From: CAYGXH01 sp964354485
GTDB taxonomy: Bacteria; Bacteroidota; Ignavibacteria; UBA10030; SZUA-254
Length of the DNA: 8,657 nucleotides
Direction of reading: 5' to 3'
Assembly: GCA_964354485.1 (NCBI GenBank)
Contig: CAYGZY010000164.1
Coordinates: forward strand, 1-8,657
This document shows positions 1-7,402 of this stretch, in pieces (within the stretch, counting starts at the first letter, position 1; the number at the start of each line of letters is the position of its first letter). Under the pieces are notes generated by a model. That model searched no databases, was not told where the DNA came from, and was given only the letters and a program-made list of their open reading frames with translations. The position numbers were made by a program, and so were the translations under genes.

Positions 1-744
1 TTCATCGAGGCATTTTCCGTTCACGCCGCAATCGCCGTAGAGAACGCTCAGCTTGCCCAGAAGATGGTGCAGAGCGAACGCATGTCCGCCGTCGGGCGCA
101 TGGCGAGTACAATCGTGCATGACCTAAAGAGTCCGATGAGCACAATGCGGCTTGCCGCCCAGGTGCTGAGAAAGAAAACGACGGAGAAAGCGGTGATCGA
201 ATTTCTGGACGATATGGTTCAGGAGATCGACCGATTCCTGTCGATGACGCAGGAGATTCTCGATTATTCACGCGGCTTGAGCGTTATGAACATCCAGGTT
301 GTCAATTTCGGCGAGACAATGGAATCGATGGCGACATATATTGAGCGTGAGGTTTCACGCCGGAATGTGCAGGTGGAACGCAAACTTGAATTCTCAGGGA
401 CTCTGAAAATCGATCCCGATAAATTACTGCGGGCATTCTACAACGTAGCCGTTAATGCTGCAGATGCCATGGGGAAAGGAGGTACTCTGCGGATCACTTC
501 TCAGCGCGTGAACGGCACGGTTGTCGTGGAGTTCAGCGATAATGGGTGCGGCATGCCTGATGATGTCAAAGCCCGGATCTTTGAACCCTTTTTCACTTAC
601 AAGAAGAGGTACGGTACGGGCCTCGGGATGGCAATAGTGAAGAAAATCATCGACGACCATAAGGGGAGAATTGAAGTTGAGAGCCGCATCGGAGAAGGAA
701 CAACAGTGAAATTCTTTCTTCCAATCGAGGAGCAGGCCCGATGA
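1..744 (+). CDS. Sensor histidine kinase, GAF-HisKA-HATPase, 5' end outside window
   Basis: The frame is open from base 1, so the gene starts upstream; 247 residues are visible. Residues 1-18 (FIEAFSVHAAIAVENAQL) look like the end of a GAF sensory domain. The HisKA dimerisation helix follows, with the H-box IVHDLKSPM and phospho-acceptor His40 (codon 118-120). The HATPase_c domain shows the N-box (NVAVNAADAM, from N148), the G1 box DNGCGM (D180), the F-box FEPFF (194-198) and the G2 box GTGLG (205-209), so the ATP-binding core is complete. The protein should autophosphorylate on His40 and pass phosphate to a response regulator. No membrane segment is visible, though one could lie upstream. 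No regulator gene follows; the stop codon overlaps the ATG of a six-codon ORF. The exact stimulus and partner cannot be told from this fragment. The internal ATG at 64 is not the true start. Confidence 0.93.
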   Translation, partial: FIEAFSVHAAIAVENAQLAQKMVQSERMSAVGRMASTIVHDLKSPMSTMRLAAQVLRKKTTEKAVIEFLDDMVQEIDRFLSMTQEILDYSRGLSVMNIQVVNFGETMESMATYIEREVSRRNVQVERKLEFSGTLKIDPDKLLRAFYNVAVNAADAMGKGGTLRITSQRVNGTVVVEFSDNGCGMPDDVKARIFEPFFTYKKRYGTGLGMAIVKKIIDDHKGRIEVESRIGEGTTVKFFLPIEEQAR

Positions 745-761
745 CGAACATTTTCGTCTGA
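741..761 (+). other. Six-codon ORF (MTNIFV-stop) between kinase and macro-domain gene
   Basis: An ATG at 741 overlaps the kinase stop codon (ATGA) and reads M-T-N-I-F-V before TGA at 759-761. It is in the same frame as the macro-domain gene, whose ATG lies 15 bases beyond that stop. It could be a coupling ORF that delivers ribosomes to the start at 777, the original start of a longer gene now interrupted by TGA, or chance. MTNIFV resembles the first residues of many response regulators (MTNILVVDD-like), but nothing after it matches a receiver domain. No translation is proven. Confidence 0.3.
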
Positions 762-776
762 AGCGGACACCGAGGC

Positions 777-1316
777 ATGCGAGTTCCCATTAACCACAAC
801 GCCATTGAGATTGTCCAGGGCGATATTACCGATGAGCAGACTGAGGCCATCGTTAACGCCGCCAACAATCACCTCTGGATGGGGGCAGGTGTAGCAGGGT
901 CGATAAAACGGAAAGGGGGAGAAACCATCGAGCGCGAGGCAGTCGCACAGGGACCGGTCAACATCGGCGACGCTGTCCTGACCTCAGCGGGTAAACTCGC
1001 CGCGCACCATGTGATCCATGCGGCAGTCATGGGGCAGGATCTCCACACCGATGCAGATACTGTTGCGAAAGCGACGCGGAATGCTCTTGAGCTGGCTGAG
1101 CGGAAAAACATACAGACCATCAGCTTTCCGGCGCTGGGAACCGGAGTTGGTGGTTTTTCGGTTTTTCACTGTGCGAAAGTAATGATAACCGCGGGGGTCG
1201 ATTTCCTAATGAATTCACATTCACTCCATTTGATACGCATAGTTCTCTTCGATAAAAGCACTTTCGATGCTTTTGAAGAAGAATTGAAGCTCCAGTTTTC
1301 TTCCAAACGTCACTGA
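777..1316 (+). CDS. Macro-domain protein (ADP-ribose binding / possible ADP-ribosyl hydrolase)
   Basis: This 179-residue protein is a single macro domain of near-usual length. Characteristic elements appear in order: VQGDIT (13-18, with Asp16 expected to contact adenine), the IVNAANNHL segment (25-33, with the conserved Asn pair at 30-31), the glycine loop MGAGVAGSI (35-43), and the phosphate-binding loop PALGTGVGGF (118-127). The family binds ADP-ribose; many members remove ADP-ribose from proteins or nucleic acids or deacetylate O-acetyl-ADP-ribose. Which substrate this one uses cannot be read from the sequence. The arrangement is closer to stand-alone archaeal/bacterial macro proteins of the AF1521 type than to a toxin-antitoxin module, and no ADP-ribosyltransferase toxin gene lies beside it. 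The start at 777 is preceded only by a poorly spaced GAGG, so translation may depend on coupling to the upstream gene or the mini-ORF. Confidence 0.93.
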   Translation: MRVPINHNAIEIVQGDITDEQTEAIVNAANNHLWMGAGVAGSIKRKGGETIEREAVAQGPVNIGDAVLTSAGKLAAHHVIHAAVMGQDLHTDADTVAKATRNALELAERKNIQTISFPALGTGVGGFSVFHCAKVMITAGVDFLMNSHSLHLIRIVLFDKSTFDAFEEELKLQFSSKRH

Positions 1317-1357
1317 GATAATTCTTTCCTCCGAAGCTGACCTGGGATGTTGCGCGG

Positions 1358-1389
1358 GTTGCAATTCCACGTAAAAAGTTGTAATTTTC
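1358..1389 (+). promoter_or_regulatory. Possible FCB-type promoter before the LPS gene pair
   Basis: In the 83-base gap after the macro gene, GTTG at 1358-1361 is followed 20 bases later by TAATTTTC at 1382-1389. This resembles the Bacteroidota sigma-A pattern TTTG / TAnnTTTG, and the end lies 10 bases before the ATG at 1400. The match is partial, so this is only a candidate start point for the heptosyltransferase-kdtA transcript. Confidence 0.22.
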
Positions 1390-1399
1390 CTCGTCTCCA

Positions 1400-2446
1400 A
1401 TGCCTGGCTTAGAAAAAATTCTCATCATCCGTTTCAGCTCTCTCGGTGATATCATACTCGCGTCGCCGCTTATCCGTATACTGAGAACTGCTCATCCATC
1501 CGCCCAGATCGATTTTCTTGTTAAAGCGGAGTACGCTGATGCCGTCCGCTTCAATCCGCACATAAGTTCTGTCATAACACTGAAAACATCGGATCGGCAG
1601 GAACTGCGGTCGTTGAAAAAATATATCCGTCAGACGGGATACGATCTCATTATTGACATCCATAACAGTCTGCGGAGCCGTTACCTCAGGTGGGGTGCCG
1701 GTGCCGTACACACGTCTGTTGTGAAAAAACGTGTGGTTAAACGGTTTTTTTTCGTATCTCTCGGATGGAACTTTTACCGTAAAAACGTATTGGTCGCCGA
1801 TCGCTATTGTGAGACGGTTCGCAAGTACGGGGTGAGCGATGATGGTGAAGGGCTCGAAATATTTTTCCCCGAAGAAACCCGTTCCGCTATCGCATCTGTC
1901 ATGGAACGGTTCAAACCGGAGAAGTACGATATAATTGTCGGAGTGGGACCGACTGCGCGGCACAGTACGAAGCGCTGGCTGCCGGAGCGCTTCGTAGAGC
2001 TTGGCGTTGCTCTGGCGAAGCATCATCACTGCCGGATTTTTCTCTTCGGGAGCAATGAAGAAAATGATTTTTGCGGGGATATAGCGCAGATGATTAATGC
2101 TCATACGGGACATGGTATCGCTGAAAATTTCGCAGGTAAACTCACCCTTTTCGAAACCGCAGCGGCACTGGATTACTGCAATGTCGTCGTATCGAACGAC
2201 AGCGCGCTGATGCACATTGCGGCTGCACGGAAGAGGAGTATTGTGGCGATCTTCGGATCAACGGTAAAGGAATTCGGATTTTTCCCGTATCGTACGCGCC
2301 ACATCGTCGTAGAGAGGAACGATGTCAGGTGCAGGCCATGTTCACACATCGGTCTTGACCACTGTCCGAAAAAACATTTCCGGTGCATGAAGGAAATCGC
2401 GGTGGCCGACGTCATGAACGCTCTGGAGGAGGCGCTGGGTAGATGA
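1400..2446 (+). CDS. Glycosyltransferase family 9, ADP-heptose:LPS heptosyltransferase
   Basis: The 348-residue protein has the GT9 (WaaC/WaaF) two-lobe layout. The N-terminal strand and loop KILIIRFSSLGDIILASPLI (6-25) contains Asp17, equivalent to the catalytic Asp of WaaC. The second lobe has VGVGPTARHSTKRWLPERF (180-198), which matches the nucleotide-sugar region, and the signature NDSALMHIAAARKRSIVAIFG (266-286). Near the C-terminus a cysteine-rich segment (C311, C314, C322, C329, CRPC...CPKKHFRCM) is shared with many WaaF-like proteins. The expected reaction is transfer of L-glycero-D-manno-heptose from ADP-heptose to the LPS inner core on the cytoplasmic face of the inner membrane. Whether it acts as heptosyltransferase I or II is undecided. 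It overlaps the Kdo transferase gene by four bases, which supports the LPS role. No Shine-Dalgarno precedes the ATG; the LEKILIIRFSSLGD start is typical for the family. Confidence 0.92.
   Translation: MPGLEKILIIRFSSLGDIILASPLIRILRTAHPSAQIDFLVKAEYADAVRFNPHISSVITLKTSDRQELRSLKKYIRQTGYDLIIDIHNSLRSRYLRWGAGAVHTSVVKKRVVKRFFFVSLGWNFYRKNVLVADRYCETVRKYGVSDDGEGLEIFFPEETRSAIASVMERFKPEKYDIIVGVGPTARHSTKRWLPERFVELGVALAKHHHCRIFLFGSNEENDFCGDIAQMINAHTGHGIAENFAGKLTLFETAAALDYCNVVVSNDSALMHIAAARKRSIVAIFGSTVKEFGFFPYRTRHIVVERNDVRCRPCSHIGLDHCPKKHFRCMKEIAVADVMNALEEALGR
2425..2432 (+). promoter_or_regulatory. Shine-Dalgarno GGAGGAGG for kdtA, inside the upstream gene
   Basis: The run GGAGGAGG lies 10 bases before the ATG at 2443, within the last codons of the heptosyltransferase gene. 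It complements the CCTCC at the 3' end of the 16S in this window (6777-6781). It is the only strong ribosome-binding site I can see among the four complete genes here, and it favours the start at 2443 over the second ATG at 2446. Confidence 0.55.
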
Positions 2447-3717
2447 TGTGGAAATTTTTTTATAACTGTTTTGTTGTACCCCTCTTGTGGTGCGGCTTCC
2501 GCGTATACTCTCTACTGAATGAGAAAGCTCGCCGGGCGTGGGAGGGACGCAGAGGGCAATTTAGAGAATTGGAAAGGAGGGTAACGCGCCTCGATCCGAA
2601 CCAGCCGAGAATCTGGTTTCATTCATCGTCGCTCGGAGAGTTTGAGCAGGCCAAGCCGATTATTGCGGAGTTAAAGAGGACCAGACCTGATATTCAGATC
2701 GTCATCTCCTTCTTTTCCCCGTCAGGGTATGAGAACTCCCTCAAGTACGCATTTGCCGACGTGATAACATACATTCCTTTTGATTCCTCGTGGAATGCGA
2801 AAAAATTCATTCGTATTATGTCGCCATCCGTTGCCATATTCGTCAGGTACGATATCTGGCCCAATCATTTATGGATTCTCAAGGAGAAGGGGATCCCTAC
2901 CTTTATTGTAAGCGCCACTGTCCATAAGCGTCGTCATCATACACTCCCCGTTGTAGGAGCATTTCTGCGCTCAATATATAACTCTTTCGATTACATATTA
3001 ACGGTTTCCGAGGATGATAAGCGTTCCTACAGTGCGCTACGGGTTCATCTTCCGGTCATCGAGGTTATTGGCGACACACGCTACGACCAGGTATGGAAGA
3101 GAAAAACGGAAATTGTCCGCCGCAGTCTGATTGATCCTCACGTTACGCAAGGGCGTAAGGTCATTGTTGTCGGCAGTTCATGGAAGGAAGACGAAAAAGT
3201 ACTGTTCCCCGCTCTGTATCACCTCTTTGCGGAGATGAGAGAATTACTGGTTATCCTCGTACCACACGAACCGAAGGAAGACAATCTTGAAGCCATCGAA
3301 AAAGAGCTTAACGGCAAATTTTCGTCGATTCGCTTCTCCCATCTCCATCAGTACGCCGGTGAACAGGTTATCCTTGTCGACAGTGTCGGTATCTTGATAT
3401 CTCTCTATCAGTACGGACATCTTGTATATATCGGAGGAGGTTTCGGAGCGGGAATTCATAACGTCTTGGAACCCGCTGTTTACGGTTTACCGATCCTTTG
3501 CGGTCCGCGGATTACAAATTCGCGGGAAGCGCTTTTGCTCCGGAAACAGGGAGCTCTTTTCGAAGTACTTTTTTCAGAGGACATGTTCAACCACTGTGTG
3601 CGGTTGCTGACCGATGAAGAAACCCGTCTCCGATGCGGTGCCTCTGCCCTCAATATTGTAAAGCAGAATATTGGCGCTACAACGCGATTCCTTTCGTATC
3701 TCGAAAAAGTTTTGTAA
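2443..3717 (+). CDS. waaA: 3-deoxy-D-manno-octulosonic acid (Kdo) transferase
   Basis: The 424-residue protein (KdtA/WaaA, GT30) transfers Kdo from CMP-Kdo to the lipid A precursor at the cytoplasmic face of the inner membrane. Residues 5-26 form one hydrophobic N-terminal anchor, as usual. The acceptor motif WFHSSSLGEFEQAKPII (58-74) carries the GE pair; Glu66 is the expected catalytic base. In the C-terminal lobe GDTRYDQV (210-217), VGSSWKEDE (243-251), PHEPKEDN (274-281) and YIGGGFGAGIHNVLEPAVYG (329-348) match the CMP-Kdo-binding segments. Length fits the family (about 420). The ATG overlaps the preceding stop (ATGA), so the two LPS genes are probably translationally coupled. How many Kdo residues it adds cannot be told from sequence. 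Confidence 0.96.
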   Translation: MMWKFFYNCFVVPLLWCGFRVYSLLNEKARRAWEGRRGQFRELERRVTRLDPNQPRIWFHSSSLGEFEQAKPIIAELKRTRPDIQIVISFFSPSGYENSLKYAFADVITYIPFDSSWNAKKFIRIMSPSVAIFVRYDIWPNHLWILKEKGIPTFIVSATVHKRRHHTLPVVGAFLRSIYNSFDYILTVSEDDKRSYSALRVHLPVIEVIGDTRYDQVWKRKTEIVRRSLIDPHVTQGRKVIVVGSSWKEDEKVLFPALYHLFAEMRELLVILVPHEPKEDNLEAIEKELNGKFSSIRFSHLHQYAGEQVILVDSVGILISLYQYGHLVYIGGGFGAGIHNVLEPAVYGLPILCGPRITNSREALLLRKQGALFEVLFSEDMFNHCVRLLTDEETRLRCGASALNIVKQNIGATTRFLSYLEKVL

Positions 3718-3741
3718 ATTTTCCTTTAATAATACTCTTTT
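3711..3741 (+). promoter_or_regulatory. Possible FCB-type promoter before larC
   Basis: TTTG at 3711-3714 overlaps the end of kdtA, and 18 bases later comes TACTCTTTT (3733-3741), a loose match to TAnnTTTG, ending 11 bases before the ATG at 3753. The surrounding A/T richness raises the chance of accidental matches. If it is not real, larC is read from the upstream transcript, because only 35 bases separate the genes. Confidence 0.2.
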
Positions 3742-3752
3742 AAACACATCGA

Positions 3753-4916
3753 ATGAAAATTGCATACTTTGATACAATAGCCGGAATAAGCGGCGACATG
3801 GCTCTCGGGGCTTTCGTCAGCGCCGGCGTTCCGCTTGAAATCTTGCGCGACGGTGTACAGCAGTTGGGTGTACAGGGAATCGAGCTTGAGGCATCTCATA
3901 TTCAGAGGAATGGTATTACAGCGGTGAAGCTCAATGTTGTTGTTTCGGAAACAAAAGTCCGCCATCGGCATCTGAAAGACATCATCGACCTTATTGACCG
4001 GAGTTCATTGGGAATTCGTATAAAGGAGGATGCAAAGAAGATTTTCATGGAAGTCGCCCTGGCAGAAGCGTTTGTGCACGGCATCCCGGTGGAGAAAGTT
4101 CATTTCCATGAAGTCGGCGCTCTCGATTCGATTGTTGACATCGTCGGCACTGCAATCTGCATAGATTTTCTCGGCATTGAATCTGTTTTTTCATCCGCGA
4201 TCAAACTTGGCAGTGGCGGCTTTGTTGAGTCAGAGCATGGAATGCTTCCCGTTCCTGCGCCCGCGACTGTGGAAATTCTCCGCGGGTATCCAACTATCAT
4301 GACGGATATTCCATACGAGCTGACCACGCCGACGGGAGCTGCGATCGTAAAAGCCCTCTCGCGCGGCGTCCTGACGTCTGAAGAGCTGAAAGTCGGACAG
4401 ATCGGTTACGGTGCCGGATCGCGCGACATACCGGGCGTACCGAATCTCCTTCGGATCATAATTGGAGAAGTTTCCTCGGAAGATGAGAGGGATGAGTGTG
4501 TTCTTGTGGAGACAAATATTGACGACATGAATCCCGAGATTTTCCCTTATGTGATTGAACAGCTGCTCGCCGCAGGTGCAAAGGACGCTTTTTTAGTTCC
4601 GATCGTTATGAAGAAAGGGAGGCCGGGTGTTTTATTATCCGTGCTAGTTGACCGGTCGATGGTGGACGCAGTTGCGTCGATCCTCTTTCGTGAGACGACT
4701 ACGCTAGGAATCCGGATGCAGAGAGTAGAGCGTCGGAAGCTTGTGCGTGAAGAACGCGAGGTGGACTCTGTTTTCGGGCGTGTAAGAATGAAGGTGACGC
4801 AAAATGGTGGGAGTGAAAAGCTCATACCTGAATTTGAAGAATGCCGGCGTATCGCTAAGGAGACGGGTCATCCTCTTCAGGAAATATACCGTCGTCTGGT
4901 GGCGGAATTTTCTTAA
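3753..4916 (+). CDS. larC: Nickel-pincer cofactor biosynthesis protein LarC (DUF111), single ORF
   Basis: The 387-residue protein matches LarC along its length. LarC is the CTP-dependent cyclometallase that inserts nickel into the pyridinium thio-acid mononucleotide made by LarB and LarE, giving the cofactor of LarA-type racemases. Visible motifs are FDTIAGISGDMALGA (6-20), VHFHEVGALDSIVDIVG (116-132, a His-rich site), GSGGFVESEHGMLPVPAPAT (153-172), ELTTPTGAAIVKAL (189-202), GYGAGSRDIPGVPNLLR (218-234) and, in the second domain, ETNIDDMNPEIF (253-264) with VMKKGRPGVLLS (285-296). In Lactobacillus plantarum larC is two ORFs joined by programmed frameshifting; here both parts are in one uninterrupted frame. 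No larA, larB or larE is in the window. The ATG has no Shine-Dalgarno, but MKIAYFD is the expected family start. It may be cotranscribed with kdtA, without a known functional link. Confidence 0.95.
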   Translation: MKIAYFDTIAGISGDMALGAFVSAGVPLEILRDGVQQLGVQGIELEASHIQRNGITAVKLNVVVSETKVRHRHLKDIIDLIDRSSLGIRIKEDAKKIFMEVALAEAFVHGIPVEKVHFHEVGALDSIVDIVGTAICIDFLGIESVFSSAIKLGSGGFVESEHGMLPVPAPATVEILRGYPTIMTDIPYELTTPTGAAIVKALSRGVLTSEELKVGQIGYGAGSRDIPGVPNLLRIIIGEVSSEDERDECVLVETNIDDMNPEIFPYVIEQLLAAGAKDAFLVPIVMKKGRPGVLLSVLVDRSMVDAVASILFRETTTLGIRMQRVERRKLVREEREVDSVFGRVRMKVTQNGGSEKLIPEFEECRRIAKETGHPLQEIYRRLVAEFS

Positions 4917-5004
4917 GCCAGTTTCCTGCAGAGTGGCGAAAATTTAAGAAAAATGAGGGCTTTGGGGAGAAAAACGGGAGGATGGGATTTTTTTCAAAAA
5001 TAGT

Positions 5005-5038
5005 TTGACATATTGAATAAAATTTAGTATATTATAAT
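5005..5038 (+). promoter_or_regulatory. rrn operon promoter
   Basis: A perfect -35 box TTGACA lies at 5005-5010. A 17-base spacer leads to TATATT at 5028-5033; the perfect TATAAT at 5033-5038 has a 22-base spacer, too long for a standard sigma-70 site. TTTG at 5004-5007 with TATATTAT from 5028 also partly fits the Bacteroidota pattern. An A/T-rich block immediately upstream suggests an UP element. Transcription would begin near 5040, giving a leader of about 180 bases before the 16S. Confidence 0.75.
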
Positions 5039-5040
5039 CC

Positions 5041-5053
5041 CCACAAAATGTGG
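5041..5053 (+). other. Small hairpin at the predicted 5' end of the rrn transcript
   Basis: CCACA (5041-5045) and TGTGG (5049-5053) form a perfect five-pair stem closing a three-base loop AAA. It sits right at the predicted transcription start and could cap the precursor's 5' end. Its role is unknown. Confidence 0.4.
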
Positions 5054-5054
5054 T

Positions 5055-5096
5055 AATTCCGATCCCACGAAAAAACTGCGGGATCGGGATTTTTTT
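5055..5096 (+). terminator. Terminator-like hairpin in the rrn leader (possible attenuator)
   Basis: CCGATCCC (5059-5066) pairs perfectly with GGGATCGG (5080-5087) around a 13-base loop. The flanks AATT (5055-5058) and GATT (5088-5091) extend the stem to 12 pairs with one G.U, and a T run (5090-5096) follows at once. This is the form of an intrinsic terminator. It lies about 15-50 bases after the predicted rrn start and before the boxA at 5103. It might stop read-through from larC, attenuate rRNA synthesis, or both. Activity is not shown by sequence alone. Confidence 0.6.
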
Positions 5097-5102
5097 CCTA
5101 AT

Positions 5103-5114
5103 TGTTCTTTGAAA
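5103..5114 (+). promoter_or_regulatory. boxA antitermination element, rrn leader
   Basis: TGTTCTTTGAAA resembles the rrn boxA of E. coli (TGCTCTTTAACA), the RNA site for NusB-NusE in rRNA antitermination. It stands seven bases after the T run of the leader hairpin and well ahead of the 16S, the usual place for boxA. Confidence 0.65.
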
Positions 5115-5116
5115 AC

Positions 5117-5144
5117 ATAGTGCATAGCTCTAAGTCAGCTTTAG
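5117..5144 (+). other. Left arm of 16S precursor processing stem
   Basis: ATAGTGCATAG (5117-5127) is perfectly complementary to CTATGCACTAT (6858-6868) on the far side of the 16S. After an internal loop, TCAGC (5135-5139) pairs with GCTGA (6848-6852) and TTTAG (5140-5144) with CTAAA (6841-6845). Nearer the gene, CTCGAAG (5197-5203) pairs with CTTCGAG (6823-6829) and GAGTGT (5206-5211) with ACACTC (6808-6813). This is the long duplex expected as an RNase III substrate. Confidence 0.7.
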
Positions 5145-5220
5145 AGAATATCAACCAATCTTACCTTGAAATATTCTTGGTAGGATTAACATCAAGCTCG
5201 AAGTTGAGTGTTAAAAACAT

Positions 5221-6790
<1,570 letters not shown>

Positions 6791-6840
6791 AGCTTTCATC
6801 GAAACTCACACTCGGTGAAGCGCTTCGAGATTATAAGTTC

Positions 6841-6868
6841 CTAAACTGCTGATTTATCTATGCACTAT
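6841..6868 (+). other. Right arm of 16S precursor processing stem
   Basis: CTAAA (6841-6845), GCTGA (6848-6852) and CTATGCACTAT (6858-6868) pair with the leader segment 5117-5144, closing a large loop that contains the whole 16S. Cleavage here would separate pre-16S from the tRNA part of the transcript. Confidence 0.7.
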
Positions 6869-6879
6869 ATTTTCATTTT

Positions 6880-6891
6880 TGTTCTTTTAAA
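6880..6891 (+). promoter_or_regulatory. boxA-like element in 16S-tRNA spacer
   Basis: TGTTCTTTTAAA matches the leader boxA at 11 of 12 positions. The similarity extends downstream: GTTCTTTTAAAAAATAG (6881-6897) against GTTCTTTGAAAACATAG (5104-5120). It lies just after the 16S processing stem and 16 bases before tRNA-Ile, so it could reload or maintain the antitermination complex. Confidence 0.45.
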
Positions 6892-6907
6892 AAATAGTCT
6901 CTATACC

Positions 6908-6981
<74 letters not shown>

Positions 6982-7020
6982 CACGATAGGCGTGGGTTCA
7001 TAAAATTATCACCGTGCTAT

Positions 7021-7093
7021 GGGGCTGTAGCTCAACTGGGAGAGCGCGTGGTTTGCAACCACGAGGTTGTCGGTTCGATCCCGATCAGCTCCA
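7021..7093 (+). tRNA. tRNA-Ala (TGC anticodon)
   Basis: The 73-base cloverleaf has acceptor stem GGGGCTG/CAGCTCC, including the G3.U70 pair (7023 with 7090) that identifies alanine tRNA, and discriminator A at 7093. The anticodon stem CGTGG/CCACG (7047-7051/7059-7063) closes TTTGCAA, with anticodon TGC at 7054-7056. The T loop is TTCGATC. CCA is not encoded. Thirty-nine bases separate it from tRNA-Ile. Confidence 0.97.
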
Positions 7094-7402
7094 CAACTTT
7101 GGTAATCGGTTAATTGGTAAGTAATTAATTCATAAATTAATCTGATAACCAAATGTTCTTTGACATATTAGAAGAGTCAGTCTATTAGTAAATGCTAGTA
7201 GTTGTCGATGTCCATCATAAAAGTTGTGGACCGCTAGATGAACAAGCGTATTGAATTTAGACTACTAACAATCCAAAATAATGTTCTTTCCAAAATATAA
7301 ATGATGCATTTTAGAGAACCTGTTCAACAAATTATATCCGAAGGTTTATTTTCGGAACTTTGGGAACGGGTGTCGTCTTAATGTGAATCGATAAAGATTT
7401 TT
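7094..7402 (+). other. tRNA-Ala to 23S spacer, 309 bases, non-coding
   Basis: This A/T-rich spacer holds no gene that I can support. In order it contains: an imperfect hairpin (7098-7153) whose ends are TTTGGT and ACCAAA; a boxA element (7154-7165); a structured segment with TAGTAGT/ACTACTA (7196-7202/7261-7267) enclosing GTCCA/TGGAC (7210-7214/7227-7231); a weaker boxA-like TGTTCTTTCCAA (7282-7293); and a hairpin TCCGAA/TTCGGA (7337-7342/7351-7356) shortly before the 23S. The left arm of the 23S processing stem should lie here, but its partner is beyond the window. Confidence 0.75.
7154..7165 (+). promoter_or_regulatory. boxA antitermination element before 23S
   Basis: TGTTCTTTGACA differs from the E. 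coli rrn boxA TGCTCTTTAACA at two positions and lies directly after a hairpin. A boxA ahead of the 23S as well as the 16S is normal in bacterial rRNA operons. The following ATATT makes the stretch also resemble the -35 region of the operon promoter. Confidence 0.65.

Larger units (their letters stand above)
4917..5220 (+). other. Non-coding stretch: rrn upstream region and leader
   Basis: There is no protein gene in these 304 bases. The first 70 or so are purine-rich and show no convincing terminator for larC. An A/T block at 4989-5003 directly before the -35 box could act as an UP element. The promoter, a small 5' hairpin, a terminator-like hairpin, a boxA element and the left arm of the 16S processing stem follow. 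A local hairpin, AATCTTACC (5157-5165) with GGTAGGATT (5179-5187), lies between the processing arm and the mature 16S. Confidence 0.8.

Noticed and set aside
64..66. ATG at 64 as the start of the histidine kinase.
   Set aside because: The frame is open to base 1 and encodes a GAF-domain tail, so the start is upstream of the window.
759..761. TGA read as selenocysteine or another amino acid, joining MTNIFV to the macro protein.
   Set aside because: TGA ends the kinase, macro and heptosyltransferase genes here, the macro domain is complete without the extension, and no SECIS-like structure was evident.
1409..2215. Long open frame on the - strand (268 codons) opposite the heptosyltransferase gene.
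   Set aside because: The + strand protein has complete GT9 motifs along its length, while the antisense translation shows no recognisable domain. It is a shadow of codon bias.
4917..4937. GCCA...TGGC inverted repeat just after larC as a terminator.
   Set aside because: Only four pairs with a long loop and no T run; too weak to call.
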